A stretch of DNA of 64,000 bases, taken from Lentisphaeria bacterium (GTDB lineage: Bacteria; Verrucomicrobiota; Lentisphaeria; Victivallales; UBA1829). The notes below the pieces were generated by a model. That model had not been told where the DNA came from, ran no database searches, and saw nothing but the letters and a program-made list of their open reading frames with translations. The translations under genes were made by a program, and so were the position numbers. Positions 44,697-53,897 of this stretch are shown one piece after another (position 1 is the stretch's first letter; each line of letters begins with the position of its first letter). The stretch spans positions 1 to 64,000 of the forward strand of contig JAGBXB010000020.1 of assembly GCA_017629515.1 (NCBI GenBank), read 5' to 3'.

Positions 44697-46664
44697 ATGT
44701 CCGGAAAATATGAAAAAGGTATATGGGTGGAATTGATCGGATTCGATCAGAGTAAGAAAGATTATGGCGTGAAGGATTTTCTTGACAGAATGAAGGAAAA
44801 GCCGCAAATGATCTCCTTGCTGCTTTTTTCTACACAAATGCTTCATTCCCACACAAATCTGGATAAAGATTTTTTTATAGGAGATCTGCAATGCTCCTAT
44901 TATGGCAGAAGTCACAATGAAGAACGCAAAAGACAGGATTGGACAGCATTCCAACTGCGGGCTCTGGTGGATGAACTGCATAAATATTCCATAAAGATCC
45001 TGCCCTCTTTTTTCGATATGACCGTCCCGGAAAAAACGGCAGAAAGTCTGCAGGTGAAAAGAATGGAGAAAGAGTGGGCGGATGAGCATAATGAAGTAAT
45101 GTATGTAACAAGTGATGGGGGCATCACCAGTAATATTTTCCCCTTGAAAACTCTTGCATCCGGCGAAAAATATGAGGATTTTTTTATAAGACAGCTGCTG
45201 GCTTTTCTGAAAGACTACCACTTTGACGGTTTTCACGGCTGCGACGGGTTCGGTCATCCCAGATTTGCTTTGTGCAACGGGGATTTTTCGGAAGAGATGA
45301 TAAAAGAATTTTCTTCTTATGTGCAAAAAGATTTCCCCCCTCTTCCTCTCCCGGAAATTGCAGAATATATCCTTACTTCCCTCCGGAAAGAGTGGAGTCT
45401 TTTTTATGCGGAAAAACATGCTTCTTTCTGGAAGAAAACCGTTGCCGCATTGAAAAAGGAGGGATTTTCTGTTTTTTTGAATACCTGCTGGACAAGAGAT
45501 CCCTTTGAGGCTCTTTTCCGGTACGGGATAGATTACAGACTTCTGGCAAAGTGCGGTATAGACGGATTTTTTGCAGAAGCAAGTTCCGCTGTCTTGGAAC
45601 TGGAAGGGTGGAACGATACGGAAAGCAGCTGTATGGAAAAATGTCAGGCAATGCTTATGCGCATCAAGGCTTCTGTACCGGAAACAAAGATCCATCTTTT
45701 AGGGTGTATCAAGGACGGGATGGAACAATATAATGCGTTGCGGCACGCCCCATGCCGGATGCGGTCGGAAGCCTATACCTTATACAATCTTTTCTGCAAC
45801 GGAAAACGCTGTGTCTGTGGTGTATTGGAATGTCTGGGCGACGGGATCACTTCCGGCGAGTGGCAGAGTATAGATTCCATCAGAAGTCTTGCCGCAGAAA
45901 CAGAGGCGGTTTTTCTGCCCTGCGGGCATATCTTCCGGGAGGAAAGTTCTTTTGATAAAGAATTTGCTTTCTATGCTTCTCTTCCGGGCAATGAACGGAA
46001 GGCAAGCAGTCATACTTTACTGCATGAATTGATCCATGCGGGAGCCGTTCTCCCTTCCATTGTGACTTTTGAAGCGTTGAAAAAAGGTGATTTTGTTCCG
46101 GAGGGGGGACTTCTGGTATTGCATCCCTTCTTCCTTTCCCGTGAAGCAGAACATTTCCTTGCATCTTATCCGGATATGGTTGCAATGCTGGGAGTGATGA
46201 AAAACGGGGAAAGTTCCGCGATTATCCGTAAAGGCGGGGAAACTCTTTTCCATGAAACTCTTTTATGGAAAGACTCGGAAAAAACAAAAGAAGAACCCTC
46301 CTGGCTGTGGAAGTTGCAGGAAAAAGAGATTTTGAACAAAGAAACGTTGAAACACTTTGCAGAAACATTCAATCATTTCTCTTCTTTTGTTCTGCCGGAA
46401 AAAGAGAAAGAACTTTTGCGTGTGTGGAGCGTAAGGGAAAAGAGCGGGCAATACAGGATCTTTGCAAGGAGTGAAAAAAGTACTTATCTGGATTCTGTCA
46501 TAAGAGTAAGGGGGAAAGTAAATAATTGTACCGCTCTTACAGAGGAACCCTCACGGGATGTGCGGATGGAATATATTGCAGGAAATGAGGGGAATATGGA
46601 TACATTGCTTTATGCAAGGATCCCGCCTTATGGAACGATCATCCTTTCTGTCGGGATAAATTAA
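44697..46664 (+). CDS. Putative TIM-barrel glycosidase-like protein, family not recognised
   Basis: 655 residues, no signal peptide. The first 400 residues alternate strands and helices as in a TIM barrel: KGIWVELIGFD, ISLLLFS, IKILPSFFDM, FDGFHGCDGFGHPRF, VFLNTCWTRD, IDGFFAEASSAVLE, KIHLLGCIKDG. Acidic residues at strand ends (DGFHGCDG and GFFAEAS) are catalytic candidates, as in clan GH-A/GH-D enzymes. Residues from about 440 on form a class-I-glutaminase-like or beta-sandwich region (FVPEGGLLVLHPFFLSREAEHFLASYPD). The start at 44697 is set by AAGGGAG six bases upstream. The EamA transporter follows. Function unknown; a sugar hydrolase is the best guess. Confidence 0.65.
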   Translation: MSGKYEKGIWVELIGFDQSKKDYGVKDFLDRMKEKPQMISLLLFSTQMLHSHTNLDKDFFIGDLQCSYYGRSHNEERKRQDWTAFQLRALVDELHKYSIKILPSFFDMTVPEKTAESLQVKRMEKEWADEHNEVMYVTSDGGITSNIFPLKTLASGEKYEDFFIRQLLAFLKDYHFDGFHGCDGFGHPRFALCNGDFSEEMIKEFSSYVQKDFPPLPLPEIAEYILTSLRKEWSLFYAEKHASFWKKTVAALKKEGFSVFLNTCWTRDPFEALFRYGIDYRLLAKCGIDGFFAEASSAVLELEGWNDTESSCMEKCQAMLMRIKASVPETKIHLLGCIKDGMEQYNALRHAPCRMRSEAYTLYNLFCNGKRCVCGVLECLGDGITSGEWQSIDSIRSLAAETEAVFLPCGHIFREESSFDKEFAFYASLPGNERKASSHTLLHELIHAGAVLPSIVTFEALKKGDFVPEGGLLVLHPFFLSREAEHFLASYPDMVAMLGVMKNGESSAIIRKGGETLFHETLLWKDSEKTKEEPSWLWKLQEKEILNKETLKHFAETFNHFSSFVLPEKEKELLRVWSVREKSGQYRIFARSEKSTYLDSVIRVRGKVNNCTALTEEPSRDVRMEYIAGNEGNMDTLLYARIPPYGTIILSVGIN

Positions 46665-46673
46665 GTTCCGTAC

Positions 46674-46702
46674 TTGAAAAAAAGGAGAAAAAAGGATAAA
46701 TT
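46674..46702 (+). promoter_or_regulatory. Candidate promoter of the EamA transporter gene
   Basis: TTGAAA and TAAATT are 17 bases apart directly after the upstream stop codon. Confidence 0.4.
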
Positions 46703-46750
46703 ATATACGCGAATATATTGAACAGAAATCAACTGAAAAGGCAGTAGAAA

Positions 46751-47653
46751 ATGACACTTTCCGCTTTTATCCTTATTTTTATCTCCGTTTTTTTACATGC
46801 AGGCTGGAATTTTATCAGTAAGGCAGGGCGTCCCTCCGGAGCGTTTTATCTTGTGGTCAATATCGTTTCCATCCTTATATTGCTCCCCTTTCTGCTTGTT
46901 TCAAAGGTGCAGTATTTTTCTCTGCCGCCGGTATTCTGGTGGTATGTTGCCGCAAGTGTATTTTTTGAGTTTATCTATGTGGTGGGATTGTTTCAGGCAT
47001 ATAAGAGAAACGATATATCCATGGCATATCCCATGATCCGCGCTGTGCCGGTTTTGCTCATTGCCGTTATCACCCTTATTTTCCGCCTGGGGGCAGTGCC
47101 GGGAAAGACCGCCTGTGCCGGATTTATCGTTGTTGCGCTGGGGTGTTTTATCCTGCCGCAGAAGGATATGCGTTCTCTTTTGAGTTTCAAGGGGATCTCT
47201 TTGAAAGCATTGGGGCCCATTTTCCTTGCCGCTGTGGGAACGACCGGTTATACGATCATGGACAGTTGCGCTACTGATCTTTTTACCAGAGCATCTTCTT
47301 CCGGTAAGATCGTCAATTCCGGAGCTTATCTCTGTATTGTGGAAATTTTTCTCACTCTTGCCCTTGCCGTATTGGTTTTCTGTTCCAAAAAAGAAAAAAC
47401 AGAATTTTTTCAAAACAGTATCAGAAGTTTCTCCCCCTGTATCTGCGGCGTGTTTTATACCGCCGCCTATCTGCTTGTACTGGCGGCAATGGGGATGGTA
47501 AGCAATGTGAGTTTTCTGCAAGCCTTCCGGCAGATGAGTCTGCCTCTGGGGGTTGCCGCGGGGATCTTTTTTCTGCATGAAAAAGTTTCCGGACCCAAAC
47601 TTGCCGGAACATTCCTTGTTGTCTGCGGTCTTATCCTTACGGTGATCAAATAA
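46751..47653 (+). CDS. EamA/DMT-family transporter
   Basis: 300 residues and ten hydrophobic helices arranged as two EamA repeats, the second ending with SFLQAFRQMSLPLGVAAGIFFLHEKVSGPKLAGTFLVVCGLIL. A helix start motif AYPMIRAVPVLL is typical of the drug/metabolite transporter superfamily. Substrate unknown. Its place between a sugar-enzyme-like gene and the GntR-led saccharide locus suggests a carbohydrate-related metabolite. Confidence 0.9.
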   Translation: MTLSAFILIFISVFLHAGWNFISKAGRPSGAFYLVVNIVSILILLPFLLVSKVQYFSLPPVFWWYVAASVFFEFIYVVGLFQAYKRNDISMAYPMIRAVPVLLIAVITLIFRLGAVPGKTACAGFIVVALGCFILPQKDMRSLLSFKGISLKALGPIFLAAVGTTGYTIMDSCATDLFTRASSSGKIVNSGAYLCIVEIFLTLALAVLVFCSKKEKTEFFQNSIRSFSPCICGVFYTAAYLLVLAAMGMVSNVSFLQAFRQMSLPLGVAAGIFFLHEKVSGPKLAGTFLVVCGLILTVIK

Positions 47654-47686
47654 ATTTCCGTGACTTTTAAAAGTGTCTCCTCTTTA

Positions 47687-47739
47687 AATAAAAACAAGAT
47701 AAAAAAGCGATTTTTTTTGATTTTTCTCTTGTTTTTATT
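47687..47739. promoter_or_regulatory. 13-bp inverted repeat upstream of the GntR regulator
   Basis: AATAAAAACAAGA (47687-47699) and TCTTGTTTTTATT (47727-47739) are perfect inverted copies, and the inner A and T runs extend the stem. The right arm overlaps the TTGTTT (47730-47735) of a candidate promoter (TTGTTT, 17, AATAGT). It may be a terminator of the EamA gene, a GntR operator, or both. A second weaker pair, TTACAA/TTGTA, lies at 47738-47764. Confidence 0.5.
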
Positions 47740-47795
47740 ACAAACAACTCAAATAGTAATTGTATCATTTGATTTTGTTGTAACAGAGGGAAAAT

Positions 47796-48902
47796 ATGCC
47801 GTTACCGTCAAGACAAAAAGAATTGTATGAGAAAGTAAAGCGGGATCTCCGGGAAAAATACCGTCCGGGGATGTGTCTGCCCACTGAACCTTTCTATGCA
47901 CAAGTCCTGGGATGCGGCAGAACTACTTTGCGGAAAGTCCTTTCCACGCTCCAGGAGGAAAATCTCATAAGGCGTACCCACCGGGGGACGATCGTTCTGG
48001 ATTCATCCTCCCCCTTTGCCCCGGTAATCCCCGGAACAGGGAAGAGTGCAGAGGAAGAAAGACCGCTTTTCATGCTTATTCCCTGTACCCGGTATACGGA
48101 AAAAGTGGATGAATTTTCTTTAAGGATCCACCATCAGGTCATGGCGGGAGCCATGCGGGAGGCGATCAACTGCGGCAGTCACCTTGTTACTCTGCCTGTT
48201 TCGGAAAGCAATAAAAGCAACGGCATAGAATGTATTGATTTTGCTCTTTCCCAGTTGAAAAGTTTGCGGAAAGGGGATAAGGTCATCTTTTTCGGACGCT
48301 GGTTCAGGCGTATTCTGCCGGTTCTTGCGGAAAAAAAATGTCTTGTAGCCTATATTTCCCAGATGCCTTATGCTTTTGAGGAGGATATAAAGGAACTGGA
48401 TACTGCGGCGGCATTTACAGGGTACAGTACATCTGCATTCATCACTGCCGGGTTGGAAGAATTGAAAAAGCGGGGTCGAAAGCATGTAAAATGCGTATAT
48501 TTTTCTCTGGATGAGGAAGAACATAAAGGCGTGAAAAAAGCCTTTTCCACTTTTCTTGCTTCTCACGATATGCAGGGAGAGTTTTATGCTCTGCCATTTC
48601 ATATCACTCCGGAGGAGAAACTTTTCTTTCTGCACCGGTTCTTCAGGGAAAAAGGCGGGGAAATGGATAGTTTCATCCTTTCTCCCCACTTGCGTACTCC
48701 CACCCCTTTTGAAATGAATCCTGCCATCCCGCAGCATATTCTGACCGTATGTGAGAAAAATGCTCTGACCTGTGCCGGAAGAGGCAATACTTTTGTCACA
48801 GTCAGGGATGATCTTGAAAGGAATGTAAGAGCATTGGCGAAAGCTCTTTTGAGCGGGAAATATTTTCCGGCAACTCTTTACCCCTACCAAACAGAGGAAT
48901 AA
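47796..48902 (+). CDS. GntR-family transcriptional regulator with a LacI-type sensor domain
   Basis: 368 residues. The N-terminal winged helix-turn-helix (about 1-72) has the GntR pattern: RQKELYEKVKRDLREKYRPGMCLPTEPFYAQVLGCGRTTLRKVLSTLQEENLIRRTHRGT. From about 90 on a periplasmic-binding-protein-like ligand domain follows (FMLIPCTRY, LEELKKRGRKHVKCVYFSLD), as in AraR-type regulators. It starts the locus and is followed after two bases by an FAD oxidoreductase, so it likely controls these genes in response to a sugar. Confidence 0.9.
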   Translation: MPLPSRQKELYEKVKRDLREKYRPGMCLPTEPFYAQVLGCGRTTLRKVLSTLQEENLIRRTHRGTIVLDSSSPFAPVIPGTGKSAEEERPLFMLIPCTRYTEKVDEFSLRIHHQVMAGAMREAINCGSHLVTLPVSESNKSNGIECIDFALSQLKSLRKGDKVIFFGRWFRRILPVLAEKKCLVAYISQMPYAFEEDIKELDTAAAFTGYSTSAFITAGLEELKKRGRKHVKCVYFSLDEEEHKGVKKAFSTFLASHDMQGEFYALPFHITPEEKLFFLHRFFREKGGEMDSFILSPHLRTPTPFEMNPAIPQHILTVCEKNALTCAGRGNTFVTVRDDLERNVRALAKALLSGKYFPATLYPYQTEE

Positions 48903-48904
48903 AT

Positions 48905-50233
48905 ATGATGAAACTGTTTTCTTACCCCTTTGATGCGGAAAAAATCCCGGTCTTTGCGGAAACCGATATCCTTGTTGTCGGCGGCGGCCCCGGCGGATTG
49001 GGTGCAGCTGTTACTGCCGGAAGAATGGGGGCGAAAGTCCTGCTTGCGGAAAGGGAAGGGGGTGTGGGCGGCATGTCGGTATATGGGGAGGTTTCCCCCA
49101 TGATGGGAAATCATCATGGAGGTGTGCCCATGGATAGACCCGTTTTCATGGACTGGATGAAAAAGATGTGGAAATACCGCACAAAAGAGATGCATGCAAA
49201 ATGCGGGGAAAAGGAAGAATTCAATATTGCCATAGATCCGCCGCAAAGAATCATTGCCAAAGAAATGAGTTTGCTTGCCATGGAGGAACTGTTGCAGGAA
49301 GCAAATGTGGAACTCCTTTATCATCATACTCTTGTGGGGGCGGAAGTGAAAGAAGAAAGGATCGTTTCCGCCATATTCTTCTCCAAAAGCGGTTTCTGCC
49401 GGATCAAAGCAAAACATTTTATCGACAGTACCGGAGATGGGGACCTTGCCGCCTTCGCAAACTGTGCTTTTGAAGAGGGCAACGAAAAGGGGTATTGCCA
49501 GCCTATGACGCTGTGTTTCAAACTTGGCGCAGTGGATCTTGACCGTATCCCGGCACGGGAGGAGATCAATAAACTGTATGACAGGGCAAAAGAAGAAGAC
49601 CGTATCCATTGCCCCAGGGAAAATGTACTTATTTTCAATGCTCTTCCGGAAAGGACTCTGCACTTCAATACCACAAGGATCATTCATAAAAGCGGCGTAA
49701 GCGGTAAGGATCTTTCCGATGCCGAGATCGAGGGCAGGAGACAGATGCGGGAAATTTATGAATTTCTCAAAAAGGATGTGCCGGGATTTGAAAATAGTTA
49801 CATCGCCAGTATCGGATCAAAGATCGGGGTGCGGGAGTCAAGAAGGATCCGGGGGAAAGTATATCAGACAAGCGAAGACTTTTTCCAGCAGAAGCATTAC
49901 TCTGACGGCATTGCCCGGATGCGGTATATGCTGGATATCCATAATCCCGACGGCTCGGGGACTTTGACGAATGTGATGCCGCCGGAAACATGGTACGAGA
50001 TCCGGTATGGAGCGTTGCTGCCGGAAAATTGCAGAAATCTCATTATGGGATGCAGGGCAATCAGTGTGGATCACGCTCTTTTCAGCAGTGTGAGAGTCAT
50101 GCCCCAGGTTTGTTCACTTGGTCAGGCGGCGGGTATGGCGGCTTTTCTGGCACTGGAAAAAGGCGTGGATATGGAGAATCTTTCCGGAGAGTGTGTGAGA
50201 GCAAAATTGAAAGAATTCGGAGCGTTTTTATAA
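48905..50233 (+). CDS. FAD-dependent oxidoreductase (FAD_oxidored family)
   Basis: 442 residues. A dinucleotide-binding motif DILVVGGGPGGLGAAVTAGRMGAKVLLAER lies near residue 22. The GDGDLAAFA segment is the second FAD contact. The C-terminal RGALLPENCRNLIMGCRAISVDHALFSSVRVMPQVCSLGQAAGMAA is the typical end of this family, common in Lentisphaerota and Planctomycetota next to glycosidases. The substrate is unknown; a sugar or sugar-acid is likely from context. No signal peptide. Confidence 0.9.
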   Translation: MMKLFSYPFDAEKIPVFAETDILVVGGGPGGLGAAVTAGRMGAKVLLAEREGGVGGMSVYGEVSPMMGNHHGGVPMDRPVFMDWMKKMWKYRTKEMHAKCGEKEEFNIAIDPPQRIIAKEMSLLAMEELLQEANVELLYHHTLVGAEVKEERIVSAIFFSKSGFCRIKAKHFIDSTGDGDLAAFANCAFEEGNEKGYCQPMTLCFKLGAVDLDRIPAREEINKLYDRAKEEDRIHCPRENVLIFNALPERTLHFNTTRIIHKSGVSGKDLSDAEIEGRRQMREIYEFLKKDVPGFENSYIASIGSKIGVRESRRIRGKVYQTSEDFFQQKHYSDGIARMRYMLDIHNPDGSGTLTNVMPPETWYEIRYGALLPENCRNLIMGCRAISVDHALFSSVRVMPQVCSLGQAAGMAAFLALEKGVDMENLSGECVRAKLKEFGAFL

Positions 50234-50243
50234 GGAGAAAAGT

Positions 50244-52571
50244 ATGTTGAAGATCTGTGTGGAGGAGAAAGCTCTTTTCCTTGTTCCTGCGGCGGAAGCA
50301 TTTGTGGAAATGTGGGAAAAGGTGACAGGAAAAACTCTTGAGATCATCAGAAAAGATGATGGAACAAGCAATCTTATTGTTTTCGGCAGTGATGCTGTCT
50401 CTGCTTTCACCCATGAAAAAGTTCTCAATAAAATCCTTCCTGAATTGAAAACGAGGGTGGGGACAGATGATTATGAGATCCTTTCTGCAAAAGAAAAAGG
50501 GAGAAATTTCCTCATTCTTGCAGGGGGCTGTGTCCGGGCATATTTTTATGCTGTTTACCACTTTTTTGAGGTAGCTGCCTCCTGCCGTTATTTCTGGGAT
50601 ACGGATATCATACCGGAAAAAGAAAATATCTATCTGGAAAACTGGTATATTTACGAAAAACCCCGTTTCACCTACCGGGGGCTGCGGTATTTTGCCCACC
50701 GGGGATTGCACCGGTTCCAGGCGGAACATTGGGAGTGGGAGGATTGGAAAAAGGAAATAGATTATCTTCTGAAAAAAAGATTCAATCTTTTCATGTTGCG
50801 TATCGGTTTTGATGATCTTTTCCAGAAAGCCTTTCCCCAATGGGTTTCTTATCCTGAAGATTTCAAGTTTGAGGGAGGAAAAGAGAGAAGTTACGATGAT
50901 CATACTCTTTTCATGCCTTTACAGGAGCGTGGTGCATTGCGTAAAAAGATCCTTTCCTATGCTTTTGAACGGGGCTTGATCCATCCGGAGGATATTGGAA
51001 CCATGACCCATTGGTACAGCAGGACACCTATGGATTTTATCCGTAATGCTGCTCCGGAATATCTGCCCAGAGCTTCCGGGGATTATTACAGCGACCCCAC
51101 CGGGCAGGTGTGGGATATAAGGAATGAAAAAGAACTGGATTATTATTTTGCCCTTACCGAAGCACATATAAAAGAATACGGGAAAGAAAGCGGCCCCGAA
51201 CTCTTCCATACCATCGGTCTTGCGGAACGGCATTGCTTTGATGATGAAGAAGCAAGTCACAGGATGAAGTTATATACTTACCGGTGCTTTACAAGAAAAT
51301 TGCGGGAAAAATATCCCACCATCCCCCTGATGCTTGCCGCCTGGGAGTTCCTGGACTGGACACCTCAACAGGTGAAGGAACTTCTTGCCTCCCTTGATCC
51401 GGAACATACTCTGGTACTGGATTATACCGCCGATATCCAGGATGAAAAGAACTATTTTGTTTCCTGGGATATACCGGGAAAATTTCCCTATATTTTCGGG
51501 ATCTTCCATTCCAACGAAAACAATTCCGAGATCCGTGGAAATTATCCCCTCATTGAAGAACGCCTTGCCCTTGCCGCAAAAGACCCCATGTGCAAAGGGA
51601 TGGTATTGTGGCCGGAAACAAGTCACGCCGATACCCTGATGCTGGAATATGTGGCAAACAATTCCTGGAAGCCGGAAAATATTTCCATTGATACATTCCT
51701 GGAAAAATTCTGTAAAGACCGGTACATATTTCCCGGTGGAGATCTGGAAGAAAGCATGTTGACGATATGGCGGAAATTCCTGCCCTCTGTCAAAGGGCGC
51801 ATCCGTCATGCTTTCGGTCATAAAAAAGGTCTTGCCCCGGTATATTATATAAGGATACTGGAAATTTGCGCTATTGATAAGTTCCTTCTTTATGAAAGAG
51901 GGTATAATACTCTGGAAAAATTTGCAGACTCTCTGCGTGAATTTCCTGAACTCTTCCGGAGCCTCGCCCTTCTTTCGGAAAAAGAACTTTCCAATCATGT
52001 CAGAAGAGATATGCTGGATATTGCAAAAAGTTCTTTTGCCACCCTTCTGGATTGTTTCATGGCAAAGATCTTTACTTTGCTGAAAGATTTTGAAGAGAAT
52101 AAAGAAAAGGAAAAAACGGCAGTTTACCTGCGGGAAAATCTGGAATATTTACAGCAATGCAATCTTCTTCTGGCAGAGTGCCTTGCTTCTTCAAAGGAAT
52201 TTTCTCTTTATGAGGCTCTTCTGCAAATGACCGGCAAAGAGGGGAGAAACAAAGATTTTGAATATACTTTGAAAGGTAATGCGGAAAACTCTTACAGCAG
52301 ATCTTATATTCCGGAGATCCTTGTATATTGTGCAGCTCCGGAACTTGCTCTTTTTGCCCGATATATTGAAAAAGGACTTTCTGACAATACTTCCAACTGG
52401 GAGTTTCCTGCGGAATTCCGGAATCAGCGGGAAGCGGTGAAAGACCGTTTCTATAAAACAGCGTTGAAAGATATGGCGCCGGATCAGGAAAAAGCGGAAA
52501 AAGAATTGCCCGGCAATCTGCGGAAAGCGGCGATGTTATCTGAAAAACTTTGTGAAATAATAGGAAAGTAA
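50244..52571 (+). CDS. GH89-like (alpha-N-acetylglucosaminidase-type) enzyme
   Basis: 775 residues without a signal peptide. The N-terminal 130 residues form an alpha/beta domain like the first domain of NAGLU or GH67/GH20 enzymes. The barrel begins at 142 (FTYRGLRYF) with [25 protein letters not shown], matching the W..W..EIDWMALNGINL stretch of GH89. Glu458 in [25 protein letters not shown] aligns by eye with the nucleophile of NAGLU (GTGMAPEG...MAELGW), and Glu328 (GLAERHCF) with the acid/base. A long helical C-terminal domain follows, also as in GH89. The alignment is from memory and distant; the substrate is probably an alpha-linked amino sugar such as in glycosaminoglycans or mucin. Confidence 0.7.
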   Translation: MLKICVEEKALFLVPAAEAFVEMWEKVTGKTLEIIRKDDGTSNLIVFGSDAVSAFTHEKVLNKILPELKTRVGTDDYEILSAKEKGRNFLILAGGCVRAYFYAVYHFFEVAASCRYFWDTDIIPEKENIYLENWYIYEKPRFTYRGLRYFAHRGLHRFQAEHWEWEDWKKEIDYLLKKRFNLFMLRIGFDDLFQKAFPQWVSYPEDFKFEGGKERSYDDHTLFMPLQERGALRKKILSYAFERGLIHPEDIGTMTHWYSRTPMDFIRNAAPEYLPRASGDYYSDPTGQVWDIRNEKELDYYFALTEAHIKEYGKESGPELFHTIGLAERHCFDDEEASHRMKLYTYRCFTRKLREKYPTIPLMLAAWEFLDWTPQQVKELLASLDPEHTLVLDYTADIQDEKNYFVSWDIPGKFPYIFGIFHSNENNSEIRGNYPLIEERLALAAKDPMCKGMVLWPETSHADTLMLEYVANNSWKPENISIDTFLEKFCKDRYIFPGGDLEESMLTIWRKFLPSVKGRIRHAFGHKKGLAPVYYIRILEICAIDKFLLYERGYNTLEKFADSLREFPELFRSLALLSEKELSNHVRRDMLDIAKSSFATLLDCFMAKIFTLLKDFEENKEKEKTAVYLRENLEYLQQCNLLLAECLASSKEFSLYEALLQMTGKEGRNKDFEYTLKGNAENSYSRSYIPEILVYCAAPELALFARYIEKGLSDNTSNWEFPAEFRNQREAVKDRFYKTALKDMAPDQEKAEKELPGNLRKAAMLSEKLCEIIGK

Positions 52572-52602
52572 AATAATAAAAAATAAAAAAAAGGAGACGA
52601 AA

Positions 52603-53349
52603 ATGAAAAAACATTTCACCCTCATCGAATTACTTGTTGTAATTGCCATCATCGCAATTCTTGCCGGGATGCTGTTGCCCGCACTGAACAAAGCAAGAGA
52701 AAAAGCCTACGGGATCAACTGTATCAGCAATCTCAAACAGATCGGGATCGCCATGAGCAATTACACCAATGACAGCAAGGAATTTTTCCCCACATGGAAA
52801 CACAACAATAATACGGAAATGACAGCCAATGACCGTAACCAGAAATGGGATAAACTCCTTACCTGCATGAAGCTCATCAACGGAAAAAACTTCCGGGATG
52901 CCGCGATGAAAACGGAAACTTCCTCCCAGATCCGGGAAGAAACTCTCCTGAACGGCAATAAATTACTTGTACCCAACCGCGGTGCTTACGGCTATAACTA
53001 CATGAATATCGGTTCAAGCAGAACGGTCAACTCAAGTGACAGTAAAAAATCTGCCAGACTTTCCGAACTGAAAAAGTTCAGTGTCTGCTATGTGGTGGCG
53101 GATACTTTCCATTTCGGCGCAACAGGTCAGACTGGATATTATGACCTCTGGCACAACTATGATGCTGCTGTTGAGTACCGTCCGGACGCCCGTCACAGCA
53201 AAATGGTCAATATCCTTTTTGCCGATATGCACGCCGGTTCCATCAAAGCCAATCCTGTCAACCCCTATCACCAGATGAAAGATAACAACAAGTCCAGTAA
53301 AATCTACAACTGCTGGACAGGCGGAAGATTCGGTGGCGAGATCGACTGA
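52603..53349 (+). CDS. Type II secretion/prepilin-like protein (DUF1559-like)
   Basis: 248 residues. The N-terminus [20 protein letters not shown] is a class III prepilin signal, with His instead of Gly before the cleavage site. Then [31 protein letters not shown] leads into a C-terminal domain ending [17 protein letters not shown], corresponding to the H-x9-DG domain with DMH for DGH. Lentisphaerota and Planctomycetota encode many such pseudopilins next to glycosidases. AAGGAGACG precedes the start. Confidence 0.93.
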   Translation: MKKHFTLIELLVVIAIIAILAGMLLPALNKAREKAYGINCISNLKQIGIAMSNYTNDSKEFFPTWKHNNNTEMTANDRNQKWDKLLTCMKLINGKNFRDAAMKTETSSQIREETLLNGNKLLVPNRGAYGYNYMNIGSSRTVNSSDSKKSARLSELKKFSVCYVVADTFHFGATGQTGYYDLWHNYDAAVEYRPDARHSKMVNILFADMHAGSIKANPVNPYHQMKDNNKSSKIYNCWTGGRFGGEID

Positions 53350-53369
53350 CCGTAAGGAGAATATTTCCC

Positions 53370-53897
53370 ATGATAAAAAAATCCAATCTTTGTTTTCTCT
53401 TTTTCTGCCTGTTCTGTTGCCTTTTATCCGCAATGAGTGTTTTTTCTGCGGAAAAGGGAAATATGGCTTCTGCCGATCCTTCCTTTGACAGGAAAACAAA
53501 ATTCTGGTATATACCCAAACCCCAGGGGTATACTTTTTTTGAGAAGGATAGCGAAAAAGGCAATATCCTTCTTATTTCCAATACGGAAAGTTTTCCCGTA
53601 AAAAGAGGCGGGCTTTACCGGAAAAATTTCATCCCTGTTGAAGCAGGAAAAACCTATACTTTTGAAGCAGATTTCAAAGGGGAACTTTCCGAAGGTTACG
53701 CTTCCATCCTGTTAAGTATTTTCGGTGAAAAAAAAGGCAAACAAGCCTATCTCAAAAGTTTTGAAAGTTCCCGGATAAGCCATACCCGGGGCGAATGGGT
53801 GCGTATCAGCATGACTTTTACCATTCCGGAAGGGGGTAAAAAAAGTACATTACGGACTTTTTGCAAGAAATTTCTGCGGAAAAGCCATGTTCGATAA
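53370..53897 (+). pseudogene. N-terminal part of a frameshifted secreted glycosidase-like gene
   Basis: 175 residues: a Sec signal peptide (KKSNLCFLFFCLFCCLLSAMSVFSA) and a carbohydrate-binding-like beta-sandwich (GGLYRKNFIPVEAGKTYTFEADFKG...RGEWVRISMTFTIPEGGKK). After GGKK the frame runs into STLRTFCKKFLRKSHVR and stops. Reading one base later, the sequence is KKVHYGLFARNFCGKAMFDNVNMFEG, the natural end of the sandwich domain, and continues into the next frame. The break is at seven A (53838-53844); six A would restore one open frame. AAGGAG precedes the start. Either a mutation, a phase-variable site, transcriptional slippage or a sequence error. Confidence 0.8.

Noticed and set aside
53838-53844. 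Programmed -1 ribosomal frameshifting on A AAA AAA
   Set aside because: A -1 shift leads to the wrong frame. The downstream frame needs +1 or -2, so a deletion/insertion or transcriptional slippage is more plausible.
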